From an uncultured bacterium (GTDB taxonomy: Bacteria; Verrucomicrobiota; Kiritimatiellia; RFP12; UBA1067), in the NCBI GenBank assembly GCA_902761275.1, contig CACWJS010000051.1, positions 1 to 35,506 on the forward strand: a DNA stretch of 35,506 bases, given 5' to 3'. Positions 23,097-31,932 of this stretch are shown here, piece after piece. The stretch's first letter is position 1, and the number at the start of each line of letters is the position of its first letter. The translations under genes were made by a program, and so were the position numbers. The notes below the pieces were generated by a model. That model was not told where the DNA came from. It was given only the letters and a program-made list of their open reading frames with translations, and did no database searches.

Positions 23097-25039
23097 CAGA
23101 CGAGCGTCTTCGCGACGTTGTATACGTTTTCAGGCGTAAAGCCGAACTTGGTGGAGAGCGTCTGGTAGGGAGCGGACGCGCCGTAGTGGTCGAGCGTCAC
23201 GTACGCCGTCGTGCGGAAGTCGAGGCGGAAGCGGTCAAGCCCATAGCGAACGCCGGCCTCGACGATGACGCGGCGCTTCATTTCCTGCGGCATGACGGCG
23301 CAGCGGTATTCGGGCGTCGTCTCGAGGTAGAAGCGCTCGGGGCACGGGAACGAGGCGACGCGCACGCCGATGCCCTCGGCGGCAAGGCGCTTCGCGGCCT
23401 CAAGGCAGAGCGAGACTTCCGAACCGGTGGCGATGAAGAGGATCGTCGTCGAATCCTGGACGCCTGCCGAATAGACGACATAGCCGCCGCTGGCGACGCC
23501 CTCGGCCGTCACGCCTTCGAGGACAGGAAGGTTCTGGCGGGTCGTGAGGATGCAGCTCGGGCCGTCGTTCCTGAGAAGCGCCTCGACCCAGGCATAGGCC
23601 GTCTCGTTCGCGTCGGCGGGACGCCACGTGCGGACGTTGGGCATTGTCCTCAAGCTTGCAAGATGCTCGACGGGCTCGTGAGTTGGGCCGTCTTCGCCGA
23701 CGCAGTAGCTGTCGTGCGAGAAGATGAAGATCGACGGAAGCTGCATAAGCGCCGCGAGGCGTATTGCCGGCTTGCAGTAGTCCGAGAAGACGAAGAACGT
23801 CGCGCCGTAGCCACGGAAACCCTGGCCGAACGCCGTGATGCCGTTGACTATCGCCGTCATCGCAAGCTCACGGATGCCGAAGTGGATGTTGCGCCCTTCG
23901 TAGGCGCCGGGGCCGATGTCGCCAAGACCCTTGAGGATCGTCTTGTTGGACGGCCCGAGGTCTGCGCTGCCGCCAACAAGCCCGGTGACGAGCGGCGCGA
24001 GCGCGTTCATGGCCGTTCCGCAAGCGGCGCGGGTCGCGACGGGCTTCGCGGGGTCGAAAGAGGGGATCGCCTTCAAAAGCTCCTTGCGCGAAGGAAGCGC
24101 GAAGGTCGTCGGCTCTGGACCCGCCTTCTTTGCCTTGTTCGCAAAGCGGTGCTGCTGGAGCGTGCGCGAGCGGAAGACGGAGTACACCTCGTCGGGGACG
24201 AAGAAGCTCTTCTCGGGGTCGAAACCGAGTGCCTTCTTGGTGCCCGCGACCTCGTCTGCGCCAAGAGGCGCGCCGTGGCAGTCGGCGGTGTCGTGCTTCG
24301 TCGGGGCGCCGCAGCCGATGTGTGTCGTGGCGATGATTATCGCGGGGCAGCCGACGACCTTTGCGGCGCGGCGGTAGACGCGGTCGATCGCGGCGAAATC
24401 GTGGCCGTCGACCTCAAAGACCTTCCAGCCATAGCTCTCGAAGCGCTTCCTGGCGTCATCGGCCATCGCGAGGGCGGTGTCACCCTCGATGGTGATGTGG
24501 TTGGAGTCGTATATAAGAGTAAGGTTGTCGAGCTTGATGGCGCCCGCGAAGCTCGCCGCCTCGTGGGAAATGCCCTCCTCGAGGTCGCCGTCACCGCAGA
24601 AGACCCACGTGCGGTTCGCGACCTTTGCCTTCTTCGCGGCAAGCGCAAGCCCGACGCCCATAGCGATGCCCTGGCCGAGAGGCCCCGTCGTCACCTCGAC
24701 GCCAGGCGCGACGCCGCGCTCTGGGTGGCCGGCGCAACGGCAGCCCCACTGGCGGAAGTTCTTGAGCTCGTCCATCGAAAGGCCGCCCATGCCGGAGAGG
24801 TGGAAAAGAGCGTAGACGAGGGAAGAGGCGTGGCCGCCGGAGAAGACGAGGCGGTCGCGACCGGCCCATTCGGGATCCTTGGGGTCGACGTTGAGATGCT
24901 TGAGCCAGAGGACGGAAGCGAGGTCGGCCATGCCCATTGCAGCGCCAGGATGGCCCGATTTGGCCTTTTCAATCATGTCCGCGCAGAGGCAGCGGATGGT
25001 GTTCGCGACGAGACGGAATGTATCTTCGGTAATTTTCAT
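23096..25039 (-). CDS. tkt: transketolase
   Basis: 647 aa from the ATG at 25039 (MKITEDTFRLVANTIRCL); an upstream in-frame start would run back into rnc. Thiamine diphosphate-dependent fold: GHPGAAMGMADLASVLW near residue 30, the cofactor-binding stretch GDGDLEEGISHEAASFAG, a middle domain with SADLGPSN and GIRELAM, and TGSEVSLCLEAA in the C-terminal domain. It transfers two-carbon units between sugar phosphates in the pentose phosphate pathway (cytoplasm). No Shine-Dalgarno precedes the ATG; an extended -10 ends 9 nt upstream. Coupled to murJ at its 3' end. Confidence 0.97.
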   Translation of the reverse strand: MKITEDTFRLVANTIRCLCADMIEKAKSGHPGAAMGMADLASVLWLKHLNVDPKDPEWAGRDRLVFSGGHASSLVYALFHLSGMGGLSMDELKNFRQWGCRCAGHPERGVAPGVEVTTGPLGQGIAMGVGLALAAKKAKVANRTWVFCGDGDLEEGISHEAASFAGAIKLDNLTLIYDSNHITIEGDTALAMADDARKRFESYGWKVFEVDGHDFAAIDRVYRRAAKVVGCPAIIIATTHIGCGAPTKHDTADCHGAPLGADEVAGTKKALGFDPEKSFFVPDEVYSVFRSRTLQQHRFANKAKKAGPEPTTFALPSRKELLKAIPSFDPAKPVATRAACGTAMNALAPLVTGLVGGSADLGPSNKTILKGLGDIGPGAYEGRNIHFGIRELAMTAIVNGITAFGQGFRGYGATFFVFSDYCKPAIRLAALMQLPSIFIFSHDSYCVGEDGPTHEPVEHLASLRTMPNVRTWRPADANETAYAWVEALLRNDGPSCILTTRQNLPVLEGVTAEGVASGGYVVYSAGVQDSTTILFIATGSEVSLCLEAAKRLAAEGIGVRVASFPCPERFYLETTPEYRCAVMPQEMKRRVIVEAGVRYGLDRFRLDFRTTAYVTLDHYGASAPYQTLSTKFGFTPENVYNVAKTLV

Positions 25040-25048
25040 AGGGGGTAT

Positions 25049-25057
25049 ATTATACCA
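25049..25057 (-). promoter_or_regulatory. extended -10 promoter directly before transketolase
   Basis: TGGTATAAT ends 9 nt before the ATG at 25039 (predicted leader about 3 nt). The hexamer contains the last bases of rnc, including its TAA stop (25050-25052). The surrounding GGTATAATATACC is close to a 13-bp palindrome. Confidence 0.65.
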
Positions 25058-25700
25058 TAGATAGGAGTTTCGCGGCGGCAAGGGCCTCGGCTTCCTTGTG
25101 GCTGCGCGCCGACGCGGAGGCGGTTCCAAGGCCGTCTACGGTGACTTCCACGGTAAAGACCGGCTCATGGTCGCTGCCCTCGGCCTTGACGAGCCGATAG
25201 GCGGGGTGGCGCGGCGGAGTCATGGCCTGCGCGCGGATCTGGAGGTCGCCTTTGGGGTTGAAACCGACGGCATCGGCCATCGAGGCGAGATTGAGCGTAT
25301 CGAAGATCGTCCGCGCCGCATCGAGACCACCGTCGAGGAACGCGGCGCCTATCACCGCCTCGACCGCGTCGGCGAGCGTCTTCGAGTTTTCCGGCAACGG
25401 CGCTGCGCCCTTGTTGCGCCTGAGCCGAGGGGCGAGATCGTGGCGCGTGGCCGCCTCGCAGAGCGCGGCAGAGGAGACCATGTGGGTGCGCTTTACGGTG
25501 AGAACGCCCTCCGGCGCGTCGGGCAGGGAGCCATAGAGCCGCTCCGCCGCGATGAAGCCGAGAACGGCGTCACCGAGGAATTCGAGGCGCTGGTTATCGG
25601 CCGCGTCAGGGCTACTCATCTTGAACGAAGGCGTGGTAAGCGCCTCGTCGAGAAGCGCGGCGTTCTTGAAGGCGTACCCGAATATTTCCATGATGGACAT
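25050..25700 (-). CDS. rnc: ribonuclease III
   Basis: 216 aa (ATG at 25700; a second in-frame ATG at 25691). The catalytic domain carries the signature NQRLEFLGDAVLGF and a later acidic pair in LADAVEAVIGAAFLDGG, the metal-binding positions. A C-terminal double-stranded-RNA-binding domain (about 145-216) ends SHKEAEALAAAKLLSMV. It processes rRNA precursors and other structured RNA. The leader contains a 9-bp periodic repeat and no good Shine-Dalgarno. tRNA-Leu lies 51 nt upstream on the same strand, so they may share a transcript. Confidence 0.95.
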   Translation of the reverse strand: MSIMEIFGYAFKNAALLDEALTTPSFKMSSPDAADNQRLEFLGDAVLGFIAAERLYGSLPDAPEGVLTVKRTHMVSSAALCEAATRHDLAPRLRRNKGAAPLPENSKTLADAVEAVIGAAFLDGGLDAARTIFDTLNLASMADAVGFNPKGDLQIRAQAMTPPRHPAYRLVKAEGSDHEPVFTVEVTVDGLGTASASARSHKEAEALAAAKLLSMV

Positions 25701-25726
25701 CTCTGTGTTCTCAGCGCCTCTGCGCG
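25701..25726 (-). repeat. 9-bp periodic repeat just before rnc
   Basis: On the minus strand GCGCAGAGG, CGCTGAGAA and CACAGAGAT follow one another, the last unit running into the rnc ATG. It is the same style as the repeats at 5997-6026 and 9491-9605. Confidence 0.55.
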
Positions 25727-25751
25727 AGATACTTGCGAAGTTTTGGACTAG

Positions 25752-25837
<86 letters not shown>

Positions 25838-25846
25838 TTTCTGAAC

Positions 25847-25875
25847 AGTCTACCAAATCGCGCCCCTCGTGGCAA
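25847..25875 (-). promoter_or_regulatory. promoter of tRNA-Leu with both -35 and extended -10
   Basis: TTGCCA (25870-25875), a 17-bp spacer, then TAGACT (25847-25852) preceded by TGG. It ends 9 nt before the tRNA 5' end. It is the only promoter here with a good -35. Confidence 0.65.
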
Positions 25876-25904
25876 TGCCCCGCAACCTGCTTCGCAGTGG
25901 TGCG

Positions 25905-26549
25905 CTATCGCTTTATTCGTAGAAATGCGCAGTTCGCCGTTCCGTCGCCGGGAGTGACCACAAAAGTCATCTTGCCGCTTGCGTCGGTGCCGGTGGTTGT
26001 CACCGTTGGCATCAGTTTTGCCGCGCCAGTCCAGTCGCCGAGATCGCCTGTCGCCTCGAACATCGCCGCGACCTTCGTCGCATTGACCGCAACCGCATTA
26101 TCGCCGTCCTTGACGGTTACCGACACGGCCATCGCCGTAGTGCCTGCGGTCTTGCCGTCGGCAATCGTCAACTCGTCGATTTTCACCGTCGGCTCGTTCT
26201 CGAAAAGTCGTTCCGCGCCGAGCAAGTACGCCGCCGCCGCATGAGGCGATGCAACGACCGCAGCACCGCCGCCAGGGTTGCCGGATGCTTGCCGAACGCA
26301 CTGCGCCCATTCCCGAAACGCCGCGTATTCCGCCGCGCTCCCGCCAATCGCTTCCTTGATTTCTGCATCGGCGAAACCGATGTCGCCAAGGATTGCGTCA
26401 ACATCGCCCGCAACGGCGTCTTCCGCAATGCGCGGCAACGTGTTCGGCGAGACGGCTGTCGGCGAGACCAGTGCCGTGCGAAGACCTATCGGCATCGCGT
26501 TCACGCAAAGCGAGACGGCGGAGGCAATCGCAATAAGAATCGCCCTCAC
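25905..26549 (-). CDS. secreted protein of unknown function, coupled to the upstream surface protein
   Basis: 214 aa from a GTG at 26549, chosen because TGGAGG lies 6 nt upstream and a signal peptide follows at once (RAILIAIASAVSLCVNA). The GTG overlaps the upstream stop (GTGA). Mature part: an acidic helical section (AEIKEAIGGSAAEYAAFREWA), then a beta-rich C-terminal domain (about 125-214) ending GTANCAFLRIKR. No catalytic motif is recognised. The C-terminal domain reads like a surface or export module, so it may be a partner or detached C-terminal part of the preceding protein; this is inference. Confidence 0.65.
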   Translation of the reverse strand: MRAILIAIASAVSLCVNAMPIGLRTALVSPTAVSPNTLPRIAEDAVAGDVDAILGDIGFADAEIKEAIGGSAAEYAAFREWAQCVRQASGNPGGGAAVVASPHAAAAYLLGAERLFENEPTVKIDELTIADGKTAGTTAMAVSVTVKDGDNAVAVNATKVAAMFEATGDLGDWTGAAKLMPTVTTTGTDASGKMTFVVTPGDGTANCAFLRIKR

Positions 26550-28747
26550 TGCAGAACCTCCAGTTCCGCCACGGTAACCAGGAATATCTGCGCCGAGAGC
26601 CGCGTGATCGTCAGGACGCATTCTGAATGCGCCGGAACAGTCAACGGCCTCGACCCCTTGAGAACCCTATAGGAGTATCCTTCTGGCAGAATGATGCGTA
26701 TCTCGTGATCGGCAGTGTTTACGATGTGCACAACAGAGTCGTAGACCTTGTCCTTTGCGAGAACAAAATCGCCAAGTGTTGCGTCGTCGCTCACTGTAAT
26801 CGATGCGACAGTCTTGTCGGCAACGTTCTCGCCGAGGCCATACGACGTTCCGCCGTCGACGAGTTCAGCCAGCGACTTGTACCACTGCGCAAGCACTTCC
26901 TCCAGCCCGGAGAACGCCCCGTCCTCGATCTGGACAACCGACTTCGGAATCACGATTCCAGTCACACCATGCGCATTCTTCAGCGCCGACTCTGCGAGGG
27001 CGACAACGACATTCCCGTCCAGCTCGGACGGAATCGTGACATTCCCCGTCAACGTGGTATCGGTTCCGACGATCCGCGCCTTCTCTGCGTCGCAAAGTTC
27101 GTAAATCCAAGCAACGCCGTCAACTGTCGCACTGTACCGCTGCGGCAATACTTCATAGAGGTAGGTGTACGTGAAACACCCGCCATCCTTGTCTTCAATC
27201 ATCATCGTAACGGACTGCTGGCCAAGCCACGTGCCGAAATCGGGGACAAATTCGCCACTTGCCGCTTCAGTTACATTCGTTGTAAAGGCATTAGCACATC
27301 CAATAAAGCTCACTCTAATACCTGCGGCTCCACCGTATGCCCACTTGTTGGTGAAGTCTGCGTCCACATCGCTACGTATCGACCAGCGAATTGGACACAA
27401 AGACGCGGCGCCACCGACTATTACCCAAGCATTCATGTTTTCTGGCGTAACACTTCCTAATACAGGGCCAACGTTCTCTATGTATATCTTCTCCTGGTGA
27501 GGAATGTAATACTCGGCCCATGTCATTGATGGATCAACAGATATGCCATTCGAGACAACCGCTGCAGTGACAGTGAAACCACGACTGCTGCTAAGCATGG
27601 TGCCATCCATCTCCTCGATGCCGACCGAGATCGTCCGCGCGAAATTGAAACTCACGTAGTACTCATCTTCTGCGAGCGCTGGATAGCCCGCAGGCACCGC
27701 CTTGAATTTGCTGTCGAGCTTAAGCGCCCCCGGATTTGTCCCCGAGGGCGGCGTAACGGTAAGCTTGACGACGATGTCGTCTGCGGAATCGAAGTAGTCG
27801 AGCCCGACTTCAAACTTGGCGGTAATGTCATTTTCAAGATACATGTCCTCGGCATCAAGTGTAACGACTGGGCGGTCGAATACCACGAGCGAGATAGAAT
27901 AGGTGACGGCCGAATAGGACATCATGTCCTTGTCCTTCATCTGGATCGTGACCGTCCAGACGCCGGCGAGCGGGAAGTGGTAGCCGAATGGTACCTCGTT
28001 TATGCTCATTCCGTCGGGAATGACCGTCGCGTAGGTCGTCGAGTTGGTGGTGGTCGCAGTCTCGGTGATGTTGCCCGTGGTGTCGTGCGCCACCGTGCCG
28101 CTCGCGAACGTCTGCCCGTTGCAGGAGGCGGTCCACTTGTATTCGAAGCCGTGCTTAAGGTCATAGCTGACGTCGTCGAACTCGGGCAGTATCGTCTGGT
28201 TCTGCCCCATCGGGTACTTGCTGGGGAAGGTATATCCGTCGCTATCGGCCTCGAAGCCGTTCAAGCTGACCGTCGTAAACTTCGGCTCCTTGTTGTAGAC
28301 CGTGATGTTGAGCATCTCGGTGGTGTCGTAGCCCTGGAGTCGTAAGTTCGGGTCGTAGTTCTTCGAGGAGCAGAGCACGACGGAGAACGTGTAGTTCTGG
28401 CCCGCGTCGAGGACGGTGAACGAGCTGTCGACATACGTGCCGAAGCTGCTTATCTGGCGTCCGACAGAGGTTGACACGGCGACGTCTGCATTGGTCAGTA
28501 TCGCCTTCGCGGCAGTTCCGCCGAACAGCGAAAGGTCGACTCCCTCGTTGCAGAGGAGGAACGCGTAGATCGGCTTGCCAGTGTCGTTCTGGGCACTGAG
28601 CGCCATGCGAAAGTGCACGACGTCGCCCTCGTTATAGATGTTGCCCTTACCGTCGGTCGTCTCGACCGTGGACGTGTGGGCCATGGCGCCTGCACAGGCG
28701 ACAAGTCCGAGGGCAAGAACGATTGTCTTGATTGTTTTTGTTTTCAT
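26546..28747 (-). CDS. large secreted surface protein with a short BspA-like leucine-rich segment
   Basis: 733 aa from the ATG at 28747, with AAGGAG 8 nt upstream. Signal peptide: basic start MKTKTIKT, hydrophobic core, AMA cleavage site. The body is Thr/Val/Asp-rich and beta-strand-like, consistent with several immunoglobulin-type domains (e.g. FPLAGVWTVTIQMKDKD). Near the C-terminus (about 600-640) one BspA-type leucine-rich unit is visible (VTGIVIPKSVVQIEDGAFSG). No enzyme motif is recognised. Likely exported or on the cell surface. Possibly co-transcribed from the topoisomerase gene (60-nt gap, no terminator seen). Confidence 0.7.
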   Translation of the reverse strand: MKTKTIKTIVLALGLVACAGAMAHTSTVETTDGKGNIYNEGDVVHFRMALSAQNDTGKPIYAFLLCNEGVDLSLFGGTAAKAILTNADVAVSTSVGRQISSFGTYVDSSFTVLDAGQNYTFSVVLCSSKNYDPNLRLQGYDTTEMLNITVYNKEPKFTTVSLNGFEADSDGYTFPSKYPMGQNQTILPEFDDVSYDLKHGFEYKWTASCNGQTFASGTVAHDTTGNITETATTTNSTTYATVIPDGMSINEVPFGYHFPLAGVWTVTIQMKDKDMMSYSAVTYSISLVVFDRPVVTLDAEDMYLENDITAKFEVGLDYFDSADDIVVKLTVTPPSGTNPGALKLDSKFKAVPAGYPALAEDEYYVSFNFARTISVGIEEMDGTMLSSSRGFTVTAAVVSNGISVDPSMTWAEYYIPHQEKIYIENVGPVLGSVTPENMNAWVIVGGAASLCPIRWSIRSDVDADFTNKWAYGGAAGIRVSFIGCANAFTTNVTEAASGEFVPDFGTWLGQQSVTMMIEDKDGGCFTYTYLYEVLPQRYSATVDGVAWIYELCDAEKARIVGTDTTLTGNVTIPSELDGNVVVALAESALKNAHGVTGIVIPKSVVQIEDGAFSGLEEVLAQWYKSLAELVDGGTSYGLGENVADKTVASITVSDDATLGDFVLAKDKVYDSVVHIVNTADHEIRIILPEGYSYRVLKGSRPLTVPAHSECVLTITRLSAQIFLVTVAELEVLQ

Positions 28748-28807
28748 GTGGGCTACTCCTTCCATTGCTTAAATTCTCAATTGGCTGTAAGAACTTCACA
28801 CTGCGCG

Positions 28808-30652
28808 TCAGAAGTCGGCGGCGTCGCAGACGAGGGACTCCATGATGTAGTCCTTGCGCTCGGGCGTGTTGGCGCCCATGTAGAACTTGATCGTCTTCTC
28901 GACGTCGGTGTCGTCGGAGCAAGTCACGGGCGTAAGGCGCATCTCCTCGCCGATGAAGCCCCTGAAATCCTCCTTGTCGATTTCGCCAAGCCCCTTGAAG
29001 CGCGTGATCTCGCAGCCGCGCCCGCACTTCTTTATCGCGTCCTCGCGCTCCTCGTCGGTGTAGCAGAAGTAATGCTCCTTCTTGTTCCTGACGCGGAAGA
29101 GCGGCGTTTCGAGAATGAAGACGCGCCCGTCGAGGATGAGCTGGCGGTAGAAGCGCATGAAGAACGTCGTGAGGAGCATCCTGATGTGGAGCCCGTCGAC
29201 ATCGGCATCGGTCGCGAAGATGATCTTGCCGTAGCGAAGGTGCTCGAGCGTGTCCTCGATGTCGAGCGTCTTGATGAGGTTGAAGAACTCCTCGTTCTTG
29301 TAGAGGACGTCCTTGTTGAGCCCGCAAGTGTTGAGGCACTTGCCGCGCAGGAAGAAGACCGCCTGGTTCATCGCGTCACGCGCGCCGCCGAGCGTGCCGC
29401 CCGCGGACTGGCCCTCGGTGAGGAAGATCATCGTGTCCTCGCCCTCCGGCTTGCCGGTCTTCTTGTCGACCTTGTCGAGCTTCAGGTGGTTCTTGCAGTC
29501 CTTGAGCTGGGGAACGCGCACCGAAACGGCCTGGGACCTCTCGCGCGCCTGCTTCTTTATCGTGTTGAGCTGCGAGCGTATCTTTCCCGTCTCCTCGACC
29601 TTGGCGATAAGCTTCTCGGCCTCGGAGGGAGAGCGGTGGAGAGCCGCCTCGATCTCCTTCTTCATCTGCTGGACAAGCTCGGACTTGATGTCGTTCATAA
29701 CGAACTTGATCTTCGTCTGCCCTTCGAAGACGGGGTTCATTATCCTCACCGACACCGCGCCGAGAAGCCCGTCGCGTATGTCGTCGCCGTCGAACTTCTT
29801 CTTCGGGTCGTAGTCGTTGAGCGCCTTGGTGAGCGCCTCCTTGAACGCCGTGAGGTGAGTGCCGCCGTCGGTCGTGTACTGGCCGTTTACGAACGTGTGG
29901 TATTCCTCGCCGAAGCGGTTGGTGTGCGTGAAGATTATCTCGAGCGACTTCGTCTTCACGTGGAACGGCTGGTAGAGCTTCTCGAACTGCGCCTCGTCCG
30001 CGATGAGGTCGGCGAGCCCGCGGTCGGAGCATATCTCCTGGCCGTTCAGGACGATCGTCAGCCCCGCGTTCACGTAGCAGTACATCTTCATGCGCCTGAG
30101 GACGTGCTCCTCGCGCACCTTGAACTTCTTCAGCACCTTGAGGTCGGGCTTGTAGCGGATGTAGGTTCCCGAATGCTCGTTGGTCTTGAGCTTGCCGCGC
30201 TTCTTTGACTTTAGCCGCCCTTCCTCGAAATACGCCTCGGAGAATTCGCCTTCGCGGAAGCTTCTCACCTCGAAGAACTCGGAGAGCGCGTTCACCGCCT
30301 TCGTGCCGACGCCGTTCATGCCGGCGGAGAACTGGTAGTTCTCGTTGTCGTACTTTCCGCCCGTGTTCATCTGCGAGACGCAGTCGACGACCTTGCCGAG
30401 CGGTATCCCGCGCCCGTAGTCGCGAACGGATACTTCGCCCGTGTCGTAGTTGACGTTCACGTCGATGCGCTTGCCGAAACCCTGTCCAAACTCGTCAATC
30501 GCGTTGTCGATCACTTCCTTCATCAGGATGTAGATGCAGTCGTGGTACATCGCGCCCGTTCCGGGCTCGCCGACGTACATGCCGGGGCGCAGCCTTATGT
30601 GCGTCACCGGATCGAGAGTCTTTATGCTTTTATCACCGTAGTCTGTAGCCAT
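28808..30652 (-). CDS. parE: type IIA topoisomerase ATPase subunit, topoisomerase IV B (ParE/GyrB) type
   Basis: 614 aa from the ATG at 30652. GHKL ATPase: KEVIDNAIDE with E46 and N50, DYGRGIP (78-84), GMNGVGTKAVNAL (from 111). Transducer domain about 230-395. TOPRIM domain: FLTEGQSAGG with Glu413 and the metal-binding TDADVDG with D482, D484 and D486. The TEGQSAGG variant replaces the usual EGDSAGG. It ends without the long insert of proteobacterial GyrB. Works with a ParC/GyrA partner not in the window to decatenate or supercoil DNA. No Shine-Dalgarno; an extended -10 lies 9 nt upstream. Confidence 0.92.
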   Translation of the reverse strand: MATDYGDKSIKTLDPVTHIRLRPGMYVGEPGTGAMYHDCIYILMKEVIDNAIDEFGQGFGKRIDVNVNYDTGEVSVRDYGRGIPLGKVVDCVSQMNTGGKYDNENYQFSAGMNGVGTKAVNALSEFFEVRSFREGEFSEAYFEEGRLKSKKRGKLKTNEHSGTYIRYKPDLKVLKKFKVREEHVLRRMKMYCYVNAGLTIVLNGQEICSDRGLADLIADEAQFEKLYQPFHVKTKSLEIIFTHTNRFGEEYHTFVNGQYTTDGGTHLTAFKEALTKALNDYDPKKKFDGDDIRDGLLGAVSVRIMNPVFEGQTKIKFVMNDIKSELVQQMKKEIEAALHRSPSEAEKLIAKVEETGKIRSQLNTIKKQARERSQAVSVRVPQLKDCKNHLKLDKVDKKTGKPEGEDTMIFLTEGQSAGGTLGGARDAMNQAVFFLRGKCLNTCGLNKDVLYKNEEFFNLIKTLDIEDTLEHLRYGKIIFATDADVDGLHIRMLLTTFFMRFYRQLILDGRVFILETPLFRVRNKKEHYFCYTDEEREDAIKKCGRGCEITRFKGLGEIDKEDFRGFIGEEMRLTPVTCSDDTDVEKTIKFYMGANTPERKDYIMESLVCDAADF

Positions 30653-30661
30653 TAAGTGTAT

Positions 30662-30670
30662 ATTATACCA
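30662..30670 (-). promoter_or_regulatory. extended -10 promoter directly before the topoisomerase gene
   Basis: TGGTATAAT ends 9 nt before the ATG at 30652, predicting a 3-nt leader. The 10-mer TGGTATAATA is identical to those before pgpA and transketolase. Confidence 0.65.
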
Positions 30671-30740
30671 TACTGCGGGCGATGCCGTTGCCGCTTTTAG
30701 CAACAGCGACTGCTCTCGCATTGGATGTTGGTTGCTCGGT

Positions 30741-30797
30741 GATGCTCTGTGCTGGTTTGCCTTCCAGCGTGCGGTCACGGTCGGGGCAACCGTGCTC
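30741..30797 (-). repeat. promoter-associated dispersed repeat, copy A
   Basis: 57 nt, nearly identical to the reverse complement of 32064-32126, differing by a 6-nt gap and a few substitutions. It contains CACGGT/ACCGTG around a 7-nt loop. Read toward the topoisomerase promoter it has the same orientation as copy B has toward the B12 riboswitch promoter. Confidence 0.85.
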
Positions 30798-30818
30798 GCC
30801 CTCGCTTCCGCTTCGGGT

Positions 30819-30841
30819 TGGTCAGCGCACCGCGCTGACCA
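30819..30841. other. strong hairpin, 10-bp stem
   Basis: TGGTCAGCGC and GCGCTGACCA separated by a 3-nt loop (ACC), all pairs perfect. No T-run on either side, so it does not look like an intrinsic terminator. Confidence 0.7.
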
Positions 30842-30982
30842 CCGACAAGCGGCGGTTACCCCGCTCCGCTTCCTCACCACATGTTAAACCCCTTCAAGCC
30901 ATCCCAACAGACACTAACTGACATCTAACACACAAATAGGCGTTTTATAGGGGTTTCGCAGTGCCTGTCCCTAGATAGTCAA

Positions 30983-31516
30983 TTAATACCATTTCTCCGC
31001 CTCGGAGAACAATGGTTTACCATCGGATCCAAGGGGGAAACGAGGTCTTGTAGAAAAAGATTCGTTCTCCGGCAAGTGCGTCTCCAACGGGTAAATGTAA
31101 TTATATCCTGCGATAGGCGTACCCATCCAAAAAGACTGTTTTGGATATCCTGCAGCAGAGATCACGACAACATGAAGACATCCATCTTCACAATCAATAT
31201 GCGTAGGAAGAAGCGACCCACTCGACGGAGTTGCAATCCAAGCGATCATGTGCCAGCCCTGTTCGCCGTCTACTGCAAAGTGGCCATCTGAATCCGTTAC
31301 TGTTTCCTGTGTATACCGTCCAGCGGCCACCGTGACTTTTGCGCCAGCAACGGGTTTGCCTGTGTCACTGCCTATGACCGTTCCTTGCGTTGCGTAAATA
31401 TGCTGGCGCTTGTGTGGAACGGGAAGGAATAGACATCCTCCTGTAAGGAACACAAGCGCCAAAAAGAGGATCAAATGGGGAGACACCCCTTTGGCGTTGC
31501 CCTTTTTATCGCCCAT
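30983..31516 (-). CDS. lipoprotein with a carboxypeptidase-regulatory-like domain
   Basis: 177 aa from the ATG at 31516; a TTG at 31549 is an alternative start. The signal has a lipobox LTGGC (Cys about 28), so the mature protein would be lipid-anchored and a Lol substrate. After a short linker a beta-sandwich region GTVIGSDTGKPVAGAKVTV ... TDSDGHFAV resembles carboxypeptidase-regulatory or transthyretin-like domains. The remainder is not recognised. The length suggests a small envelope protein. It has its own -10 (31563-31568) and is transcribed divergently from the B12 receptor locus. Confidence 0.7.
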   Translation of the reverse strand: MGDKKGNAKGVSPHLILFLALVFLTGGCLFLPVPHKRQHIYATQGTVIGSDTGKPVAGAKVTVAAGRYTQETVTDSDGHFAVDGEQGWHMIAWIATPSSGSLLPTHIDCEDGCLHVVVISAAGYPKQSFWMGTPIAGYNYIYPLETHLPENESFSTRPRFPLGSDGKPLFSEAEKWY

Positions 31517-31562
31517 TTTGATGTTTTCTTTCACTTTCCTCGTTCTCAACGGCGTTGGGCAT

Positions 31563-31568
31563 ATTATA
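31563..31568 (-). promoter_or_regulatory. -10 element for the lipoprotein gene
   Basis: Perfect TATAAT, preceded by CGC instead of TGN, 13 nt before the TTG at 31549 and 46 nt before the ATG at 31516. No clear -35. Confidence 0.45.
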
Positions 31569-31932
31569 GCGAAACTGCCATGCTAAAATCAAGCACAGCG
31601 AAATGAGATTATGGTGCGAACGAAATCGCGGAGGATGCGCCGCGACAAGTTAAGCTCGCTGACGGGACGTCGGCGAGCGCAAAAGCTACGAAGAAAAACG
31701 CGCCTTATGGAAAGTGAGGCAAGGGACGAGGGGGCGAGTGCCGAACTGAGCGACATGCGGCGACGCGGTCCGTCGGATGCGCGGTGAGACACGTCGCAAG
31801 GCGAGGAGGCGGTATCCCGCCGACAAAGCATTGCGGCGCGTATCGCCGCGAAGACGACGGGAGCGGCGGCGCAGGGAGCGGGAGTGAGGCCGAGACCCCG
31901 AGCACCGCGCCGAACTCCCGAGGTTGCCAAGC

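Larger units (their letters stand above)
30671..30982. other. 312-nt non-coding stretch with promoter-associated repeat and hairpin
   Basis: No supported gene. It holds repeat copy A (30741-30797), a strong 10-bp-stem hairpin (30819-30841), and an AAACCCC/GGGGTTT inverted pair at 30886-30892 and 30950-30956. The last lies downstream of the lipoprotein gene. Confidence 0.7.

Noticed and set aside
23078..25060. 660-residue plus-strand frame opposite transketolase
   Set aside because: It mirrors a well-conserved gene, has Arg/Ala/Glu-rich content and no recognisable domain; a by-product of GC-rich codon bias.
28613..30208. 531-residue plus-strand frame opposite the topoisomerase gene
   Set aside because: Leu/Val/Glu-rich antisense shadow with no motif, spanning the ends of two real genes.
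30819..30841. Intrinsic terminator
   Set aside because: The stem is strong but no T-run follows on either strand, and no gene ends right beside it.
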